Part shown: positions 21,499-32,404 of the stretch, one piece after another | How the letters are laid out: the number at the start of each line of letters is the position of its first letter | Numbering within the stretch: position 1 is the stretch's first letter | Assembly: GCA_963854835.1 (NCBI GenBank) | Contig: OY978527.1 | Coordinates: 20,528,345-20,592,344 of the forward strand | DNA: 64,000 bases | DNA from: Megamerina dolium | Taxonomy: Eukaryota; Arthropoda; Insecta; Diptera; Megamerinidae | Direction of reading: 5' to 3' | Made by a program: the position numbers and the translations under genes | Notes under the pieces: model-generated | Database searches by the model: none | The model's input: only the letters and a program-made list of their open reading frames with translations | What the model was told of the DNA's origin: nothing

Positions 21499-22278
21499 AA
21501 CAAGTCCACCGCATTGTAACTCTGATAAGGAACACTTTTGAAGAAAAAAAGTATTGCTCAGCTGTCTTTCTTGATATCACTCAAGCTTTCGATAAACTAT
21601 GGCACGATGGCGTTATTTACAAACTCAAACTATTACTGCCTGCAAATGTCTCCTCATTGCTTAGTAGCTACCTCACGAAAAGACAATTTCTCGTACATCA
21701 CAAGGATTACACAACAAATCCATTGGATATTCACGCTGGCGTTCCTCAGGGAAGCGTTTCGGGCCCCTTACTGTATCTCTTATACACTACAGATATGCCC
21801 AGCAATAACTATACATTTATATCGACCTTTGCAGATGATACGGCAATATTGTGCACTCGCTCTAACCCCATAGAAGCTACTAAACTCCTGCAGACTCATA
21901 TCGATTCTCTCGAAATCTGGCTAGCAAAATGGCGTATAAAAGTCAATGAATCAAAGAGCGTTTACATCCATCGAGATTTAAATGTACCCACAATTTCTGA
22001 GGAAGTTGCAATGTCTTGCAGAAGCTACATTCAAAAATTACACAGTCATCCGAATCCCCTTGCTAGGCAATTGTTGCTGAACACGGGGCATCGTCGATTA
22101 AAAAGAAAAGACACACTGAATATGCTGTGAAATTGCTATACCTCGTGACTCAACAAATTGTGATGGAACGTTGGGAATATCACATAATTTTATTTAGTTT
22201 GTAAGATTTGATTACTTATTGTTAGTTTCTAAGTAATTTTAGAAAGATCCAATAAAAAGGCTTGTGAAAAAAAAAAAA
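21499..22278 (+). mobile_element. Jockey-clade copy B, 5'-truncated with internal deletion
   Basis: It begins within the RT and keeps DITQAFDKLWHDG, the FADDTAIL box and NESKSV, then jumps in frame to the C-terminal YIHRDLNVPTIS. About 370 nt present in copy A are lost. It ends with aataaaaaggc and a poly(A) run. A 12-bp target duplication, acatgctgcggt, flanks it (21487-21498 and 22279-22290). The 157-codon frame at 21657-22130 is a by-product of the deletion. Confidence 0.85.
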
Positions 22279-22955
22279 ACATGCTGCGGTTGCCACCCGT
22301 GCATTCAACTAGTACAGCAGCAGCGAAGACAATCGATGTGCAAACACAACATGAATAAACACAAACATAAATATAAACAGTTGCAATCTGTCGCAAAGAG
22401 AAATCAACACACTAATAGCACAATTCGACAGCAGCGGTAGACAGCGCAGCTTCTCAGTGTCTGACTGCTCCAATAATCAACTCTCACTCTCTGGCTCTGC
22501 TAACGCTAACGCTAATGCCTGAACTGTCAAGAATATGGGCACACTAGAAAATACTGTACATTTATCAGTGTATGTGTCGTTTATTGTGATCTCCACATGT
22601 CACAAAACTGCACAAAGCCCAAAAACGACTCCACTGTTACAAACTACAGAGGATGCTTTGTATGTTTTCACATAAAAAAGAAATTTGCGCCCCTGCCAAA
22701 ACAAATTAAAACTGTTCCTCCGGCAACAGTTTTGCGTGAAATTTCTGCCCATGAAGCACAACCCTCAAGTATATCTTACGTAAATATTCTCAAAGATACC
22801 CCATCAGTTAACCCTAAAACTGATGACAGTAATCTTAAAAAGACATTACTAGTGTTTATCGCAAACATGACGCAATTTATGTGTTCAATGCAAAGTATGA
22901 TGCAAGACATGATACGCAATCAGAAGATGCTTTTGCAATCCCTATTAACAAAACC

Positions 22956-23243
22956 ATGAACGCACTGAAAATCTGTCACTGGAAAATGGCTTATAAATGG
23001 CACAAAAATAAGCTGAAACTTTTTCTCAACGATAACTCAATAGATTTGATGCTAATTTCTGAAACTTACGTTACTCAGAAAAACTGTTTCCAGATAGAAG
23101 GTTACAAAGTTTATGATACTAAACACCCTGGTGGCAAAGCACGTGGTGGTACAGCCATTCTGATCAAGAATAGAATAAAGCATTTTCCAAAGCAAGGATA
23201 CTGTACCGATTATCTACAAGCGACAAATATTCAGCTCGAATAA
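22956..23243 (+). pseudogene. ORF2 endonuclease N-terminus, Jockey copy C
   Basis: It starts with ALKICHWK at the ATGA overlap and runs through LFLNDNSIDLMLISETYV and GGKARGGTAILIKNRIKHF, the early blocks of the Jockey endonuclease, then stops at 23241. The catalytic C-terminal half is missing. The next recognisable segment is the RT linker (about 23340) with LWRTD where SLWK is usual. Confidence 0.7.
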
Positions 23244-23457
23244 TATGTCAAAGGCTTGGCAGTATCAGCCATCTATTGCCCACACAGGATTAATATAAAT
23301 GAGCACCTAGAACCTAGAGTGAGTGAGAACCTAGAAGCCTCAAGTTATTCTCTATGGCGGACGGATAAAAAAACGAAAACACCAATTCCAATAGAATCAC
23401 CAATACGCCCCCCTAACGGCGACTGGGCATGAAGTGATGTAGAAGAGGGAATAGCAT

Positions 23458-24868
23458 TTGCAAAGCATTTTTTCACCCCTAATTCTGTTAGTTCCGACTG
23501 CTGTTGATGCTACTCCTAGCGTCAAAAGTATCTCGATTGCCAAAAAGGAGCTGATATGTGCTATCCAAAAACTCAATTCCATAAAATCTCCAGAGCGCGA
23601 TCTGATTACAGGCCAAATGATAAAAGAGCTCTCAGCAATAGCCATAATGCATCTCTTGCATACATTTAATGCTATAATACGCACTGGATTCTTTCTTTAC
23701 TCATAGAAAATTTCCCAAATTACCATGATTCCCAAGACTGCAAAGGATCCAACAAACGCCTCTTCCTACAAACCAATTAGTCTGCTATCAACTTTTTCAA
23801 AACTCTTTGATAATTTCATAATAAAGCGTATTAAAGACGTTATCAAACAATCTAATGTTATTCCCAACCACCAGTTTGGTTTTAGAAATAAGCACAGCAC
23901 TACCGAACAAGTTCATCGCATTGTAAATACTATACAAGAAACGTTCGTTCCGCAGTTTTTCTCGATATCACTCAGGCATTCAATAAGGTCTGGCATGAAG
24001 GAATATTGCGCAAATCAAAAAGTATGATTCCTTTTAAAATCTACAAATTGCTCGAAAGCTACCTCTCAGGTAGACGCTTTGTGGTGAAACAGAAAAGCTT
24101 CATCTCAGAAGAATACCCTATTCAAGCTGGTGAACTGCACTGTTTTATACGTTGTTCACTGCCGATTGCCAACCAACGCCAAGACTCGCACCTATACTTT
24201 TGCCGATGATACAGCCATATTGTGTACTCACTTAAATCCGAAAGAAGCGTCAAAACTTCTCTAAGTACACGTCAACATGCTTCAAGAATGGCTTGATCGC
24301 TGGAGGATTAAAGTCAATGAATCCAAATGCGTTCAAGTCACATTTACTCTATGCAGGATTTCTTGTCCCCCTGTGCAAATTAACTCTAAAGCGATCCCTC
24401 AGGCTTCAGAAACTAAATATTTAGGAATGCATTTAGATCGCAGACTTACTTGGGCAAAGCATTTATGTAAGTGCAAAAGTTACTCAGATAAAACTCAAAA
24501 CAAACTAGTTAAACTGGCTTTTGAACAGGCAGTCCAAGCTCAAACTAGACTACAAAGTTCCACTCTACAAAGTCATTATCAAGCCCATATGGACCTACGG
24601 TATCCAACTCTGGGGTACTGCTTCACCCTCGAACGGTCGAAAAGCTGCAAAGAGCCTAATCGAAAATCCTGCGAATTAGTATCAATGCTCCTTTGTATAT
24701 CAAAATCGTTAACCTCTACAGATATTTACATGTCCCGTATGTAACTGAAGAACTTTCCCGACTTACTGAATCCTACTTAGCAAACCTAGACAAGCATCCC
24801 AATACATTAGCGAGGCGCCTACTACAGCATCAAGGACACACCCGACTGAAGAGAAAGGCATTAATTTA
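23458..24868 (+). pseudogene. ORF2 reverse transcriptase fragments, Jockey copy C
   Basis: Fragments in different frames give KSPERDLITGQMIKEL (23590), SYKPISLLSTFSKLFD (23765), NHQFGFRNKHSTTEQVHRIVN (23868), then YLSGRRFVVKQKSF and a frame-shifted TFADDTAIL (near 24200), WLDRWRIKVNESKCVQVTF (24290) and KYLGMHLDRRLTW (24415). At least five frame changes occur. The catalytic aspartates can still be read but no continuous protein exists. Confidence 0.75.
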
Positions 24869-25765
24869 GATTATAAATTTATTCATTACACGATTACTTA
24901 AGTATTGTGCTACTTCTTTTCATTTACCATAACTACTCAAAGCACTGGCATTGGGAGGTTGGTAGTGAATGATATGAATTCAAAAGTGAAATGTTAAATA
25001 TACTATGAAGATTTATTGTTGGTACTAAGATATTTTTGGAAGATTCAATAAAATGTATCTAACCTGAAAAAAAAAATTAGGTTTTTATCTTATACTTTGT
25101 TCATAATTTCACTACTGTACTTTTTTACTAATACTAGAGGGCCTCGTAAAGATCGCAGTATTTTAAAATTGCTTACACGCTAACACTTCACTGGTTTATA
25201 TATAATTTTTAGATACATATGTTGTCTATATTGACCTATATTCATCCATTCAAAATTCATACGTAATGTAAATATGCTAGATTGCATTTATACATTTTGT
25301 TTTTATTTTCTTTGTTTTGGTAATTGCTTTCGCTTTACCTACTAACAGAATTATATGTATAATTGCATAATTCGCATTTTGTGCATGCGGTTATTGTTAT
25401 TATCATTATTATTTACTTATTTACTTATTTTCTTGATTCTATTTTGTTTGTTTTATTTCGTTTATACCGTTTCATGCTTACCACAAGGATTATACAAAAA
25501 CAAAAGTCACCGTTCTTATGTTTTGCTTCTATTTCACAATAACCTTTTGGCGCGTGTTTTGTATATGGATGACTATAGGGTGATTTGTAAACGTCGTGAG
25601 CCAAAATATGTTGCAATAGTTATGAGTCCATATTTTGATTTACAACAGCAGAAAATTCCAAAGACATCCTCAGAAGTAAGACAATTATCCGATGATACAA
25701 TTAGCACCATTCCAAATGCAACAGTCTCATCAGTAAACAATCAGTAAGCAATCTTCGAATAGCTA

Positions 25766-25766
<1 letters not shown>

Positions 25767-25827
<61 letters not shown>

Positions 25828-25839
25828 GTGTATATCACT
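25767..25839. repeat. (TA)n microsatellite
   Basis: About 70 bp of TA repeats immediately 5' of a BEL-like fragment. Confidence 0.9.
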
Positions 25840-26130
25840 GTTGCCTCCAAAAAGGCTCAGCGGTATACATACGAGCACTAGTATATAAACAACTCGCAAC
25901 TCGGGTGAAAACAGATTGCGAGATAAAAGATCAACCAATTTTCCTTTTGACCGATTCACAGGCTGTTCTGCGTTGGTTAAATGCACAATCATCCGCTTAC
26001 AAAAGTTTTGTATAAAAAAGAGTAGCAAAAATTTTAAGGTTAACTCTACCAGAGCAATGACGGCATGTCAGTCCTAAAACAAATTCAGACGATTTATTAT
26101 CAATAGGGTGTTCAGTTACTGCATGTTTCT
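25840..26130 (+). pseudogene. BEL/Pao RNase H fragment
   Basis: The frame reads LATRVKTDCEI, then FLLTDSQAVLRWLN and SAYKSFV, the RNase H/connection signature of BEL/Pao polyproteins. After a stop at 26012 it continues recognisably as KRVAKILRLTLPE and NSDDLLSIG, where intact elements have the NPADLLSRG-type motif. It is short, with no flanking RT or integrase. It is oppositely oriented to the Gag fragment at 26300-28025, so it need not come from the same insertion. Confidence 0.6.
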
Positions 26131-26299
26131 GACATCAAAAATAAAAATGATATAACTACATCATTGATAACTGGGTTGGACAACCAAGACAAAGTAAATG
26201 GAGAATGGATTTACAAAATCAACCATCGTTCAGCACATTTCAGAGAATAATTGGATATGCCCTAAGATTATAAATAACTATAACTATAAATAGCACAAA

Positions 26300-26684
26300 C
26301 TGCAAAACTATTATGGGTGCATTACAAGGTCTGTGGAAAAAAGCTTTTCTGGAATTGAGGGATTGTTTCCAGAGCGACAAAGTATCTTGGGGCAACTTTG
26401 TTAGGTAGATATATACTAGAATTGGGTCCCAGTTTTCAGTTGTCACACCCTGAGAGGTTAGGATGGACAGGCAATTGTTAATTGCCTGAATTGCCTCACT
26501 GTTTTCGGAATGAACAGTAGGCAAGTTCAATAGCGTCTTGAACTTATTATCAACAAGGATTCGCCTGTTTTCAAATCGAGCTTTTAAGGCATTCCACGCA
26601 AGTTCAAAATTGACGTGGCTTACAGAGTAACGTTTGACAATTGCTCCCTCTTTCCCTTGGGTTTTATACCGGAGATTTTTCTTT
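26300..26684 (-). pseudogene. BEL/Pao Gag, downstream part (after Jockey insertion)
   Basis: On the minus strand this reads YKTQGKEGAIVKRYSVSHVNFELAW, then NRRILVDNKFKTLLNLPTVHSENSEA and TENWDPILVYI, typical of the DUF1759-type Gag of BEL/Pao retrotransposons. The first part of the same Gag lies at 27437-28025. The two were separated by a Jockey copy. Downstream homology is lost near 26330. Confidence 0.65.
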
Positions 26685-26685
26685 A

Positions 26686-27437
26686 TTTTTTAATAAGCTT
26701 TTTTATTGAATCTTTCTAAAATACTTAGAAACTAACAATAAGTATTAAAATCTTACAAACTAACTAAAAATTATGTGATATTCCCTACGTTCCATCACAA
26801 TTTGTTGAGTCGCGAGGTATAGCAATTTCACAGCATATTCAGTGTGTCTTTTCTTTTTAATCGACGATGCCCCGTGCTCAGCAACAATTGCCTAGCAAGG
26901 GGATTCGGATGATTGTGTAATTTTTGAATGTAGCTTCTGCAGCACATTGCAACTTTCTCAGAAATTGTGGGTACATTTAAATCTCGATGGATGTTCAAGT
27001 TCCTCATATACCAAGGCGCGTTTACAATAATTCGCAGACACTTGGATTGTATTCGCTGCAATTTTTCGATACCATAAGTCCAGAATTGCTTCAGGATTGC
27101 TTTATATAATAGCACTTTGTATTCGAGATTCAACTTTGATCTTTTGTGTAACAGCCAACATAACTGATTCATTTTAAGCTTGATCTGAGTTTTCTTTGCC
27201 TCTATGTGATTTTTCCAGGTCAGCCTTCTGTCGAGGTGAATACCCAAGTACTTTGTTGAGGAACATTGTGGAACTGATTGACCATTAATTTTAAGTGGGG
27301 GACATGTATCTAGACTTAGCGTGAAGGTTACATGTACGCTCTTTGATTCATTGATTTCGAGAGAATCGACATGAGTTTGCAGGAGTTTAGTAGCTTCTAT
27401 GGGGTTAGAGCGAGAGCACAATATTATAGTTATTGTT
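26686..27437 (-). mobile_element. Jockey-clade copy D, 5'-truncated, inserted in BEL/Pao gag
   Basis: It starts within the RT just before the FADD box, which is deleted, and continues with ILCSRSNPIEATKLLQTHVDSLE, HVTFTLSLDTCPPLKING, KYLGIHLDRRLTWKNHIEAKK, and the family C-terminus ending KRKDTLNML. The 3' end has the polyadenylation signal (attgaa on the plus strand, 26705) and a short poly(A) (26685-26692). It is closely related to copies A and B. Confidence 0.8.
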
Positions 27438-28025
27438 GGGCATATCTGAAGATGGTATAATTTTTTGGCAGGTGTAAGTTTTGGGTGATTTATGTAGACG
27501 GCAGTGAACATGTCACGGAATGACAGCCATTCCTCGTAACCACCAGAAAAACTTCAGTATCGCAAGGGGGAACTTGAAGACAGATATTGGAAAAATCTGT
27601 TTGTTCCTTGCGATACTCCTGGCTAGGTACCTAACTTGGTTTGAAAGCGGGATGCAAGTATAATATTGATCAGAGTATAGATCAAATTTTGCTCTAGCTG
27701 AGACCTTGAAATTTTGAAATACGTCACTGTCCTCAGCCATAAAAACATTCTCAAAAGCTGACCGTACATGAGACCAACAGTCATGTAGGCCTTCTCGCCT
27801 GACCTCTATGAGATTCAGTCTGACTTTCAATGGGAATTGTATTGAATTCGTTGCAGAACTGAATGAGGTCATCAGACTCGAAATTGAACTTTTGTATTGA
27901 CGAATCATAAATTCGTTTTTTTTCACAGGATAAGTTTTTTGTGCTATTTTCAGTGCAGACACTTTGGAAGTTCTGGGACTTTCCACGGTTTTGCTTTTAT
28001 TTGTGGGAAATTTTGTGATTGGCAT
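27437..28025 (-). pseudogene. BEL/Pao Gag, N-terminal part
   Basis: A frame starting near 28025 reads a basic/Ser-rich start, then FPLKVRLNLIEVRREGLHDCW and FNLYS-type sequence (ARAKFDLYSDQYYTC). After a frame change near 27530 it gives PPCDTEVF, EEWPSFRDMFTAVYINHPKLT and AKKLYHL, all of which are blocks of the BEL/Pao DUF1759-type Gag. The frame is then interrupted by the Jockey insertion. Confidence 0.65.
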
Positions 28026-28178
28026 TTTGGGAAATTGATCACAGAAGTGTGAATTGGACTATGTGGAAATTTCAAAATATTTGTCAAATCAATTGGGAAT
28101 TGATTGCCTGCCAGACAAAAAAAAAGTGAATTTCCGAACTTGTAATAGAGAATGTCTGCAAGTTAATCTTCAGTATAA

Positions 28179-28827
28179 TGCTGCAACTAGCCACCGACGT
28201 AAAAACGTAGAACGTGTCAGCTGACACGACCTATCTTATGGGAATGCCGTGTTAACGAAAACTCACCAACGTATGACGGTGACGTAGACGTTACTCGTAG
28301 CGGAGAGAATCAACAGCAATTTGATTTTTTACGTAAAAACGTGTCAGCTGATCGCTCTATCTGTTTACAGGGTTACCAGCTTAGACTTTTATAAATGAAT
28401 AAAAACTTAACTAAAAAAGTTTAGTTTTTTTTTTAATTAATCAAAACTATTATCCTGTTTAGTTATTTATTAAAATATACTTCACGTATATTAATTTTTT
28501 TTTAGTTTATAACATATATATTATGAAATTTGATCATGAAAATGGTAAGTGTGATTAAAAGCACGCACGCACAGTGTTACATGGCAACATTGTTATGTAT
28601 ATAAGAAAGAACAGTCGATTTCTCCGTCGCTGCTACGGGCATAACTTTTGACAAATTTTTGCTCTTACGTACGAACGGTACGTACGTACGCTACGTCGGT
28701 GGCTAGTTGCAGCATAAGAAAGAACAGTCGATTTCTCCGTCGCTGCTACGGGCATAACTTTTGACAAATTTTTGCTCTTACGTACGGACGGTACGTACGT
28801 ACGCTACGTCGGTGGCTAGTTGCAGCA
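28179..28827. mobile_element. Harbinger-like MITE with a tandemly duplicated right end
   Basis: The terminal inverted repeat is 23 bp and perfect (28179-28201 against the end at 28714 and again at 28827), starting tgctgcaactagccacc. TAA trinucleotides flank the outer ends (28176-28178 and 28828-28830) and also the internal end (28715-28717). A 3-bp TWA duplication is characteristic of PIF/Harbinger elements. Positions 28601-28713 are repeated at 28714-28826 with one mismatch. No coding frame is present. Confidence 0.75.
28601..28826. repeat. 113-bp tandem repeat, two units
   Basis: Units 28601-28713 and 28714-28826 differ at one base that I can see (acgaacgg versus acggacgg). Each ends with a copy of the element's right terminal repeat. 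Confidence 0.93.
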
Positions 28828-29354
28828 TAAGAAATACTCAATAGGAAAATATATTAAATTTTTCAACTTACAATAATCCCGAATTTATTATGGAAAAAAT
28901 AAGGGATTTGTGCGTGGCAGCACGGTCTTGTGTTGATGTCTGATCTGGTTTATGACTGTTAAGTGATGTTGTTGCTTGCTGTTGTGTACGCTGGTAATGT
29001 ATATATTGATCTTGAAGTTGATGTTGTTCCTTGTTGTTTATACAGTATTGTGCAAAACTTAAGCAACTGGCATAGTGCTCTCATTGATTTCAAATTTACT
29101 AAAAAATAAAAGCGCTTAGATTGAATGTTTTAATATTTATTTGTTCCTTCATTAAATACATAAAAAACAACAACAACAAAAGTTCGGTATTCTTACGAAA
29201 TTAACTGTAAACAACAAAAAAACAAATTATACTCATATTTCATCTGTGCAAAACTTAAGCAACTTTTAATATTTTGTGTAGTATCCCTTATTTTTAATTA
29301 CTGCAGCACACCTTTCGGGCATAGAAGCTACTAATTTCGTTAAATATGATTTAT

Positions 29355-30341
29355 TTATATTTTCCTATTCAGTTTTGAGGCTAAAAATAGTTCGTCTTTA
29401 TTTTTAAAGCGCTTTGAGCCCAAGCCTCGTTTTAAAATTGAAAACAAATTTTCAATAGGATTCAAGTCGGGCGATTGTGCCGGCCAATCAAGCACTTGAA
29501 TCTTATTTGACTGTAGCCAATCAGTCACAAACTTCGATGTGTGTTTCGGATCATTGTCGTGCTGAAACACCCATCGAAGTGGCATATTCCATTCCGCAAA
29601 AGGCAACATTGCAGTTTCTAAGATGTCCTTATACATAAATCTGTCCATTTTGTGGTCAATCCTATGCAACGGACCAAGTCCACTCCCCGAAAAACACGCC
29701 CACACCATGACGTTCCCTCCTCCATGCTTTACAGTCTTTTTACAGTATCGCGGATTGAGGCCTTCACCTTTCGCATGTCGAACTCTTATTATTCCGTCTG
29801 AATTAAATAAATTTATTTTGACTTCATCACTGAACAGTACGCCAAATCACTTTTTTATGGACCAGCCCACGTACTTCTTAGCAAATTCAAGTCTGGAAAA
29901 AAATATATATGTTGTTGTTTTTGTTTTGAAGGCATTAAACCAAACATACCTTTTTTTTACATGTTTTGGTGTAAGCATTGGTTTCTTTACCGCTTTGTAG
30001 CTTTTTAAACCAACTTTAATCAAATGCCTTCTTACTGTTCTTGAATCGACATTTAAATTAAGAGTATTTACTATATCTTTTGAAGACATGAACGGATTTT
30101 TTTTAATCAATTTTTTAATTTGAATAGCTTCCCTATAAGAAATTTTTTGGGGTCTTTCTCCTGAATTTCGATCTGTAACGCTACCAGTTTTTTCAAATAA
30201 TCGTATCCATCTTGATATCATAGATTTGTTGATATTTAATGATTTTGCAATGTCATTCTGTGGTTTTCCTTCCTTAAATAACGATATAACCTTCATCTTA
30301 AATTGATGACTATAACGGACACGTTGTATTTTGGATTTCAA
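29355..30341 (-). pseudogene. Tc1-like DD34E transposase, with a short intron and one frameshift
   Basis: The N-terminus (from 30341) is a paired-like helix-turn-helix (FKMKVISLFKEGKPQNDIAKSL, SMISRWIRLFEKTGSV). It is followed by a second DNA-binding domain (QIKKLIKKNPFMSSKDI, RTVRRHLIKVGL) and PMLTPKHVKKR. A 57-bp GTATGT...TTCCAG segment (29893-29949) interrupts KKR and LEFAKKY and looks like an intron; it keeps frame if unspliced. A frameshift near 29845 separates this from the catalytic domain: D in FSDEVKI, D in QHDND, and E in PIENL with 34 residues between the last two. It would cut and paste the element at TA sites. One frameshift is the only clear lesion. Confidence 0.85.
29893..29949 (-). 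other. Candidate spliceosomal intron in the Tc1-like transposase
   Basis: On the minus strand the donor is AAG|GTATGT and the acceptor is a T-rich tract followed by CCAG|A. Removing the 57 bp restores the sequence KKRLEFAKKY, the usual uninterrupted block of Tc1-like enzymes. Minos, a fly Tc1-like element, is also known to carry a short intron. Confidence 0.65.
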
Positions 30342-30824
30342 TATGTTTGAAAGAACTGTGCGCTAAGAAAGACTTTTTTGTACTGAGTTAGATCAATGTT
30401 AATGCACAAAGCAGAAAAAACTCCGAAAAAGATCCGTTATTTTCTGAACAAAGAAATATCGAACACCTTTGCACTCCGAGTTGCTTAAGTTTTACACAGA
30501 TGAAATATGAGTATAATTTGTTTTTTGTTGTTTACAGTTAATTTCGTAAGAATACCGATCTTTTGTTGTTGTTGTTTTTTATGTATTTAATGAAGGAACA
30601 AATAAATATTAAAACATTCAATCTAAGCGCTTTTATTTTTTAGTAAATTTGAAATCAATGAGAGCACTATGCCAGTTGCTTAAGTTTTGCACAATACTGT
30701 ATGTCCTCACACTATTAGTTGTTGTTTTTATCATGATACACTTCTTATGTACTGTTAGAAAGAAATTACCTATAACGAAGTGAATATGCACGCGTTGATT
30801 TGCTGACTGATTACCAGTTCCTTT

Positions 30825-32090
30825 TTATACCCTGCATAATGCAATATGCATGGTATATTCATTTCGGTCAGATGTTTGTGTCCACTTGAAGGAATCTCCG
30901 GAGATATAGACATGGATATATATTCGTGATCAGCGTCGATTAAATTTTCGATTTAACGATGTCCGTCCGTCCGTCCGTCTGTCTGTCACCTGGCTGGTTC
31001 GCACGATAACTTGAGTAAATATTGAGCTATTTCGATGAAATTTGGCATAAGTAATCTATGATCCAAGGGTACGGAGGGGATTGATATTGGGCATGATCGG
31101 ACAATAACCACGCCCACACCAAGCATTCAAAGCGACTAACCTCGAAATTTTCAAAATCTTTAACTTGCTATAACTCACACAATATACCACTTGGGACAAC
31201 AATATTTTGCACATAGAGTTATATTATACTACTATATAACCTCACCAAAAGTGGATGAGCCACGCCTACTTTCTAGCGTAGCTCCCATACAAAGTGTCTG
31301 TACTTCTTTTAAATTGAAACTGCTGTAACTTCTACAATCTTCTGTCTAGAATAACCATAATTGACACTTAGATTAACACGGTAGTCGGAAATAATATGGC
31401 ACAAAATCAATGTGCCATGCCCACTCCTTTTTGGGTCTCCCATACAAAGTTGCGGAAATTAAAAAAAATGTTACCGGTTATAACTTGCAAACTATTCAGC
31501 GTAGAATAACGAGATTTAAGGTGTGGATTAGTATTGTACGAGCAACTAGGCTCACAGAAAATGGGCGCACCACACCCAGTGTTTATCGTAGCCCCCATAC
31601 AAATTTTAAATTGAAACAGCTGTAACTTAGGCAATCTTATGTCTACAATAACCATAATTGACACTTAAATTAATATCGTAGTCGGAAATAATCTGCCGAA
31701 AAATCAGCGTACCACGCCCACTTCTTATTGGGGCTCCCATACAAAGTTGAGGAAATTAAACAAAAATGTTAACCACCATAACTTAGAAACTATTCAACTT
31801 AGGACACCAAATTTAAGGTGTGGATTAACATTGAAAAATTAATTGGATTTACTAGAAAGTGGTAAGCCACGCCCACTTTTTATATAGCTCCCATTCTAAG
31901 CCTCGGAATTATCTTAAAATCCTTTTATTTCGTCAAAGTCAACCATATTTCGGGTGTAAATTAGTAGTATATGCAAAAATTGTTTCTCGAAAAGTGGAAA
32001 TAAAAGAAAAGTTGGATATTCGAGTAAACTTTTTATATATAAATCTACATATGCAGGGTATAGTTTGGTCGGCCCCAGCCGACTGTAAGG
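30825..32090. repeat. Dispersed dipteran repeat, taccctgcat-type ends, with internal duplication
   Basis: It begins with taccctgcata (30828) and ends with the inverted tatgcagggta (32050), followed by ggtcggccccagccgac. It includes a (gtcc)n/(gtct)n run at 30960-30987 and repeated 'cacgcccac' and 'ctcccatacaaa' phrases. Two units offset by about 297 bp (anchors at 31351 and 31648) are divergent direct copies. Phrases like these recur in fly genomes within decayed transposons. I cannot name the element. Confidence 0.5.
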
Positions 32091-32404
32091 AGATTTTTAT
32101 TCATATTCTTGGTACGCTACATTGAGTCATATGCCACTAACTATTATTAAAAATATACAGTATATAACATCTCTCCCAGGCTTATATTCAAACTGCCTAG
32201 TAAAAGATTTATTCCATTAATACTTTTTAATTTGTTGTTTTTTTTTATTTCTCGTATTGTAGTCGCTGTGGTGGTCTTCGTCTCACGTCTCACGTCAATG
32301 CCAACGGATGTTGTTGTTGTTGTTGATTTTATCGGCTGAGGGGTTTGTTGTTGTTCCCGTTAAGGTTTTTCGATTTTTGTTGAATCAGTTGTTTGTATAG
32401 TCTG

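Larger units (their letters stand above)
22330..25075 (+). mobile_element. Jockey-clade copy C (a second family), highly mutated
   Basis: A Gag-like N-terminal piece reads near 22360-22518 (NLSQREINTLIAQFDSSG). ORF1 zinc-knuckle remnants lie near 22525-22650 and ORF1 ends at 22959 overlapping ORF2 as ATGA. RT blocks follow in several frames up to about 24868. The polyadenylation signal aataaaatg and a short A-run close it at 25075. The C-terminus (GHTRLKRKALI) differs from that of copies A, B and D. Copy B lies just upstream and may have inserted in its 5' region. Confidence 0.75.
29043..30699 (-). mobile_element. Tc1-like DNA transposon with 220-bp IR/DR termini
   Basis: TA duplications flank it (29041-29042, 30700-30701). 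The terminal inverted repeats are about 220 bp (29043-29263 and 30480-30699) and nearly identical. Within each, the motif gtgcaaaacttaagcaac occurs both at the outer and at the inner end, so four copies exist in an IR/DR arrangement like that of Sleeping Beauty-type and Minos-type elements, where they bind transposase. The transposase lies on the minus strand between the repeats. Confidence 0.9.

Noticed and set aside
21657..22130. 157-codon open frame as a separate gene
   Set aside because: It is the chance in-frame product of an internal deletion in a 5'-truncated Jockey copy.
25355..25747. A 130-codon plus-strand frame with a hydrophobic start
   Set aside because: The first third is translation of T-rich DNA, no domain is recognisable and no splice or promoter context supports it. 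I could not exclude a host exon but cannot support one.
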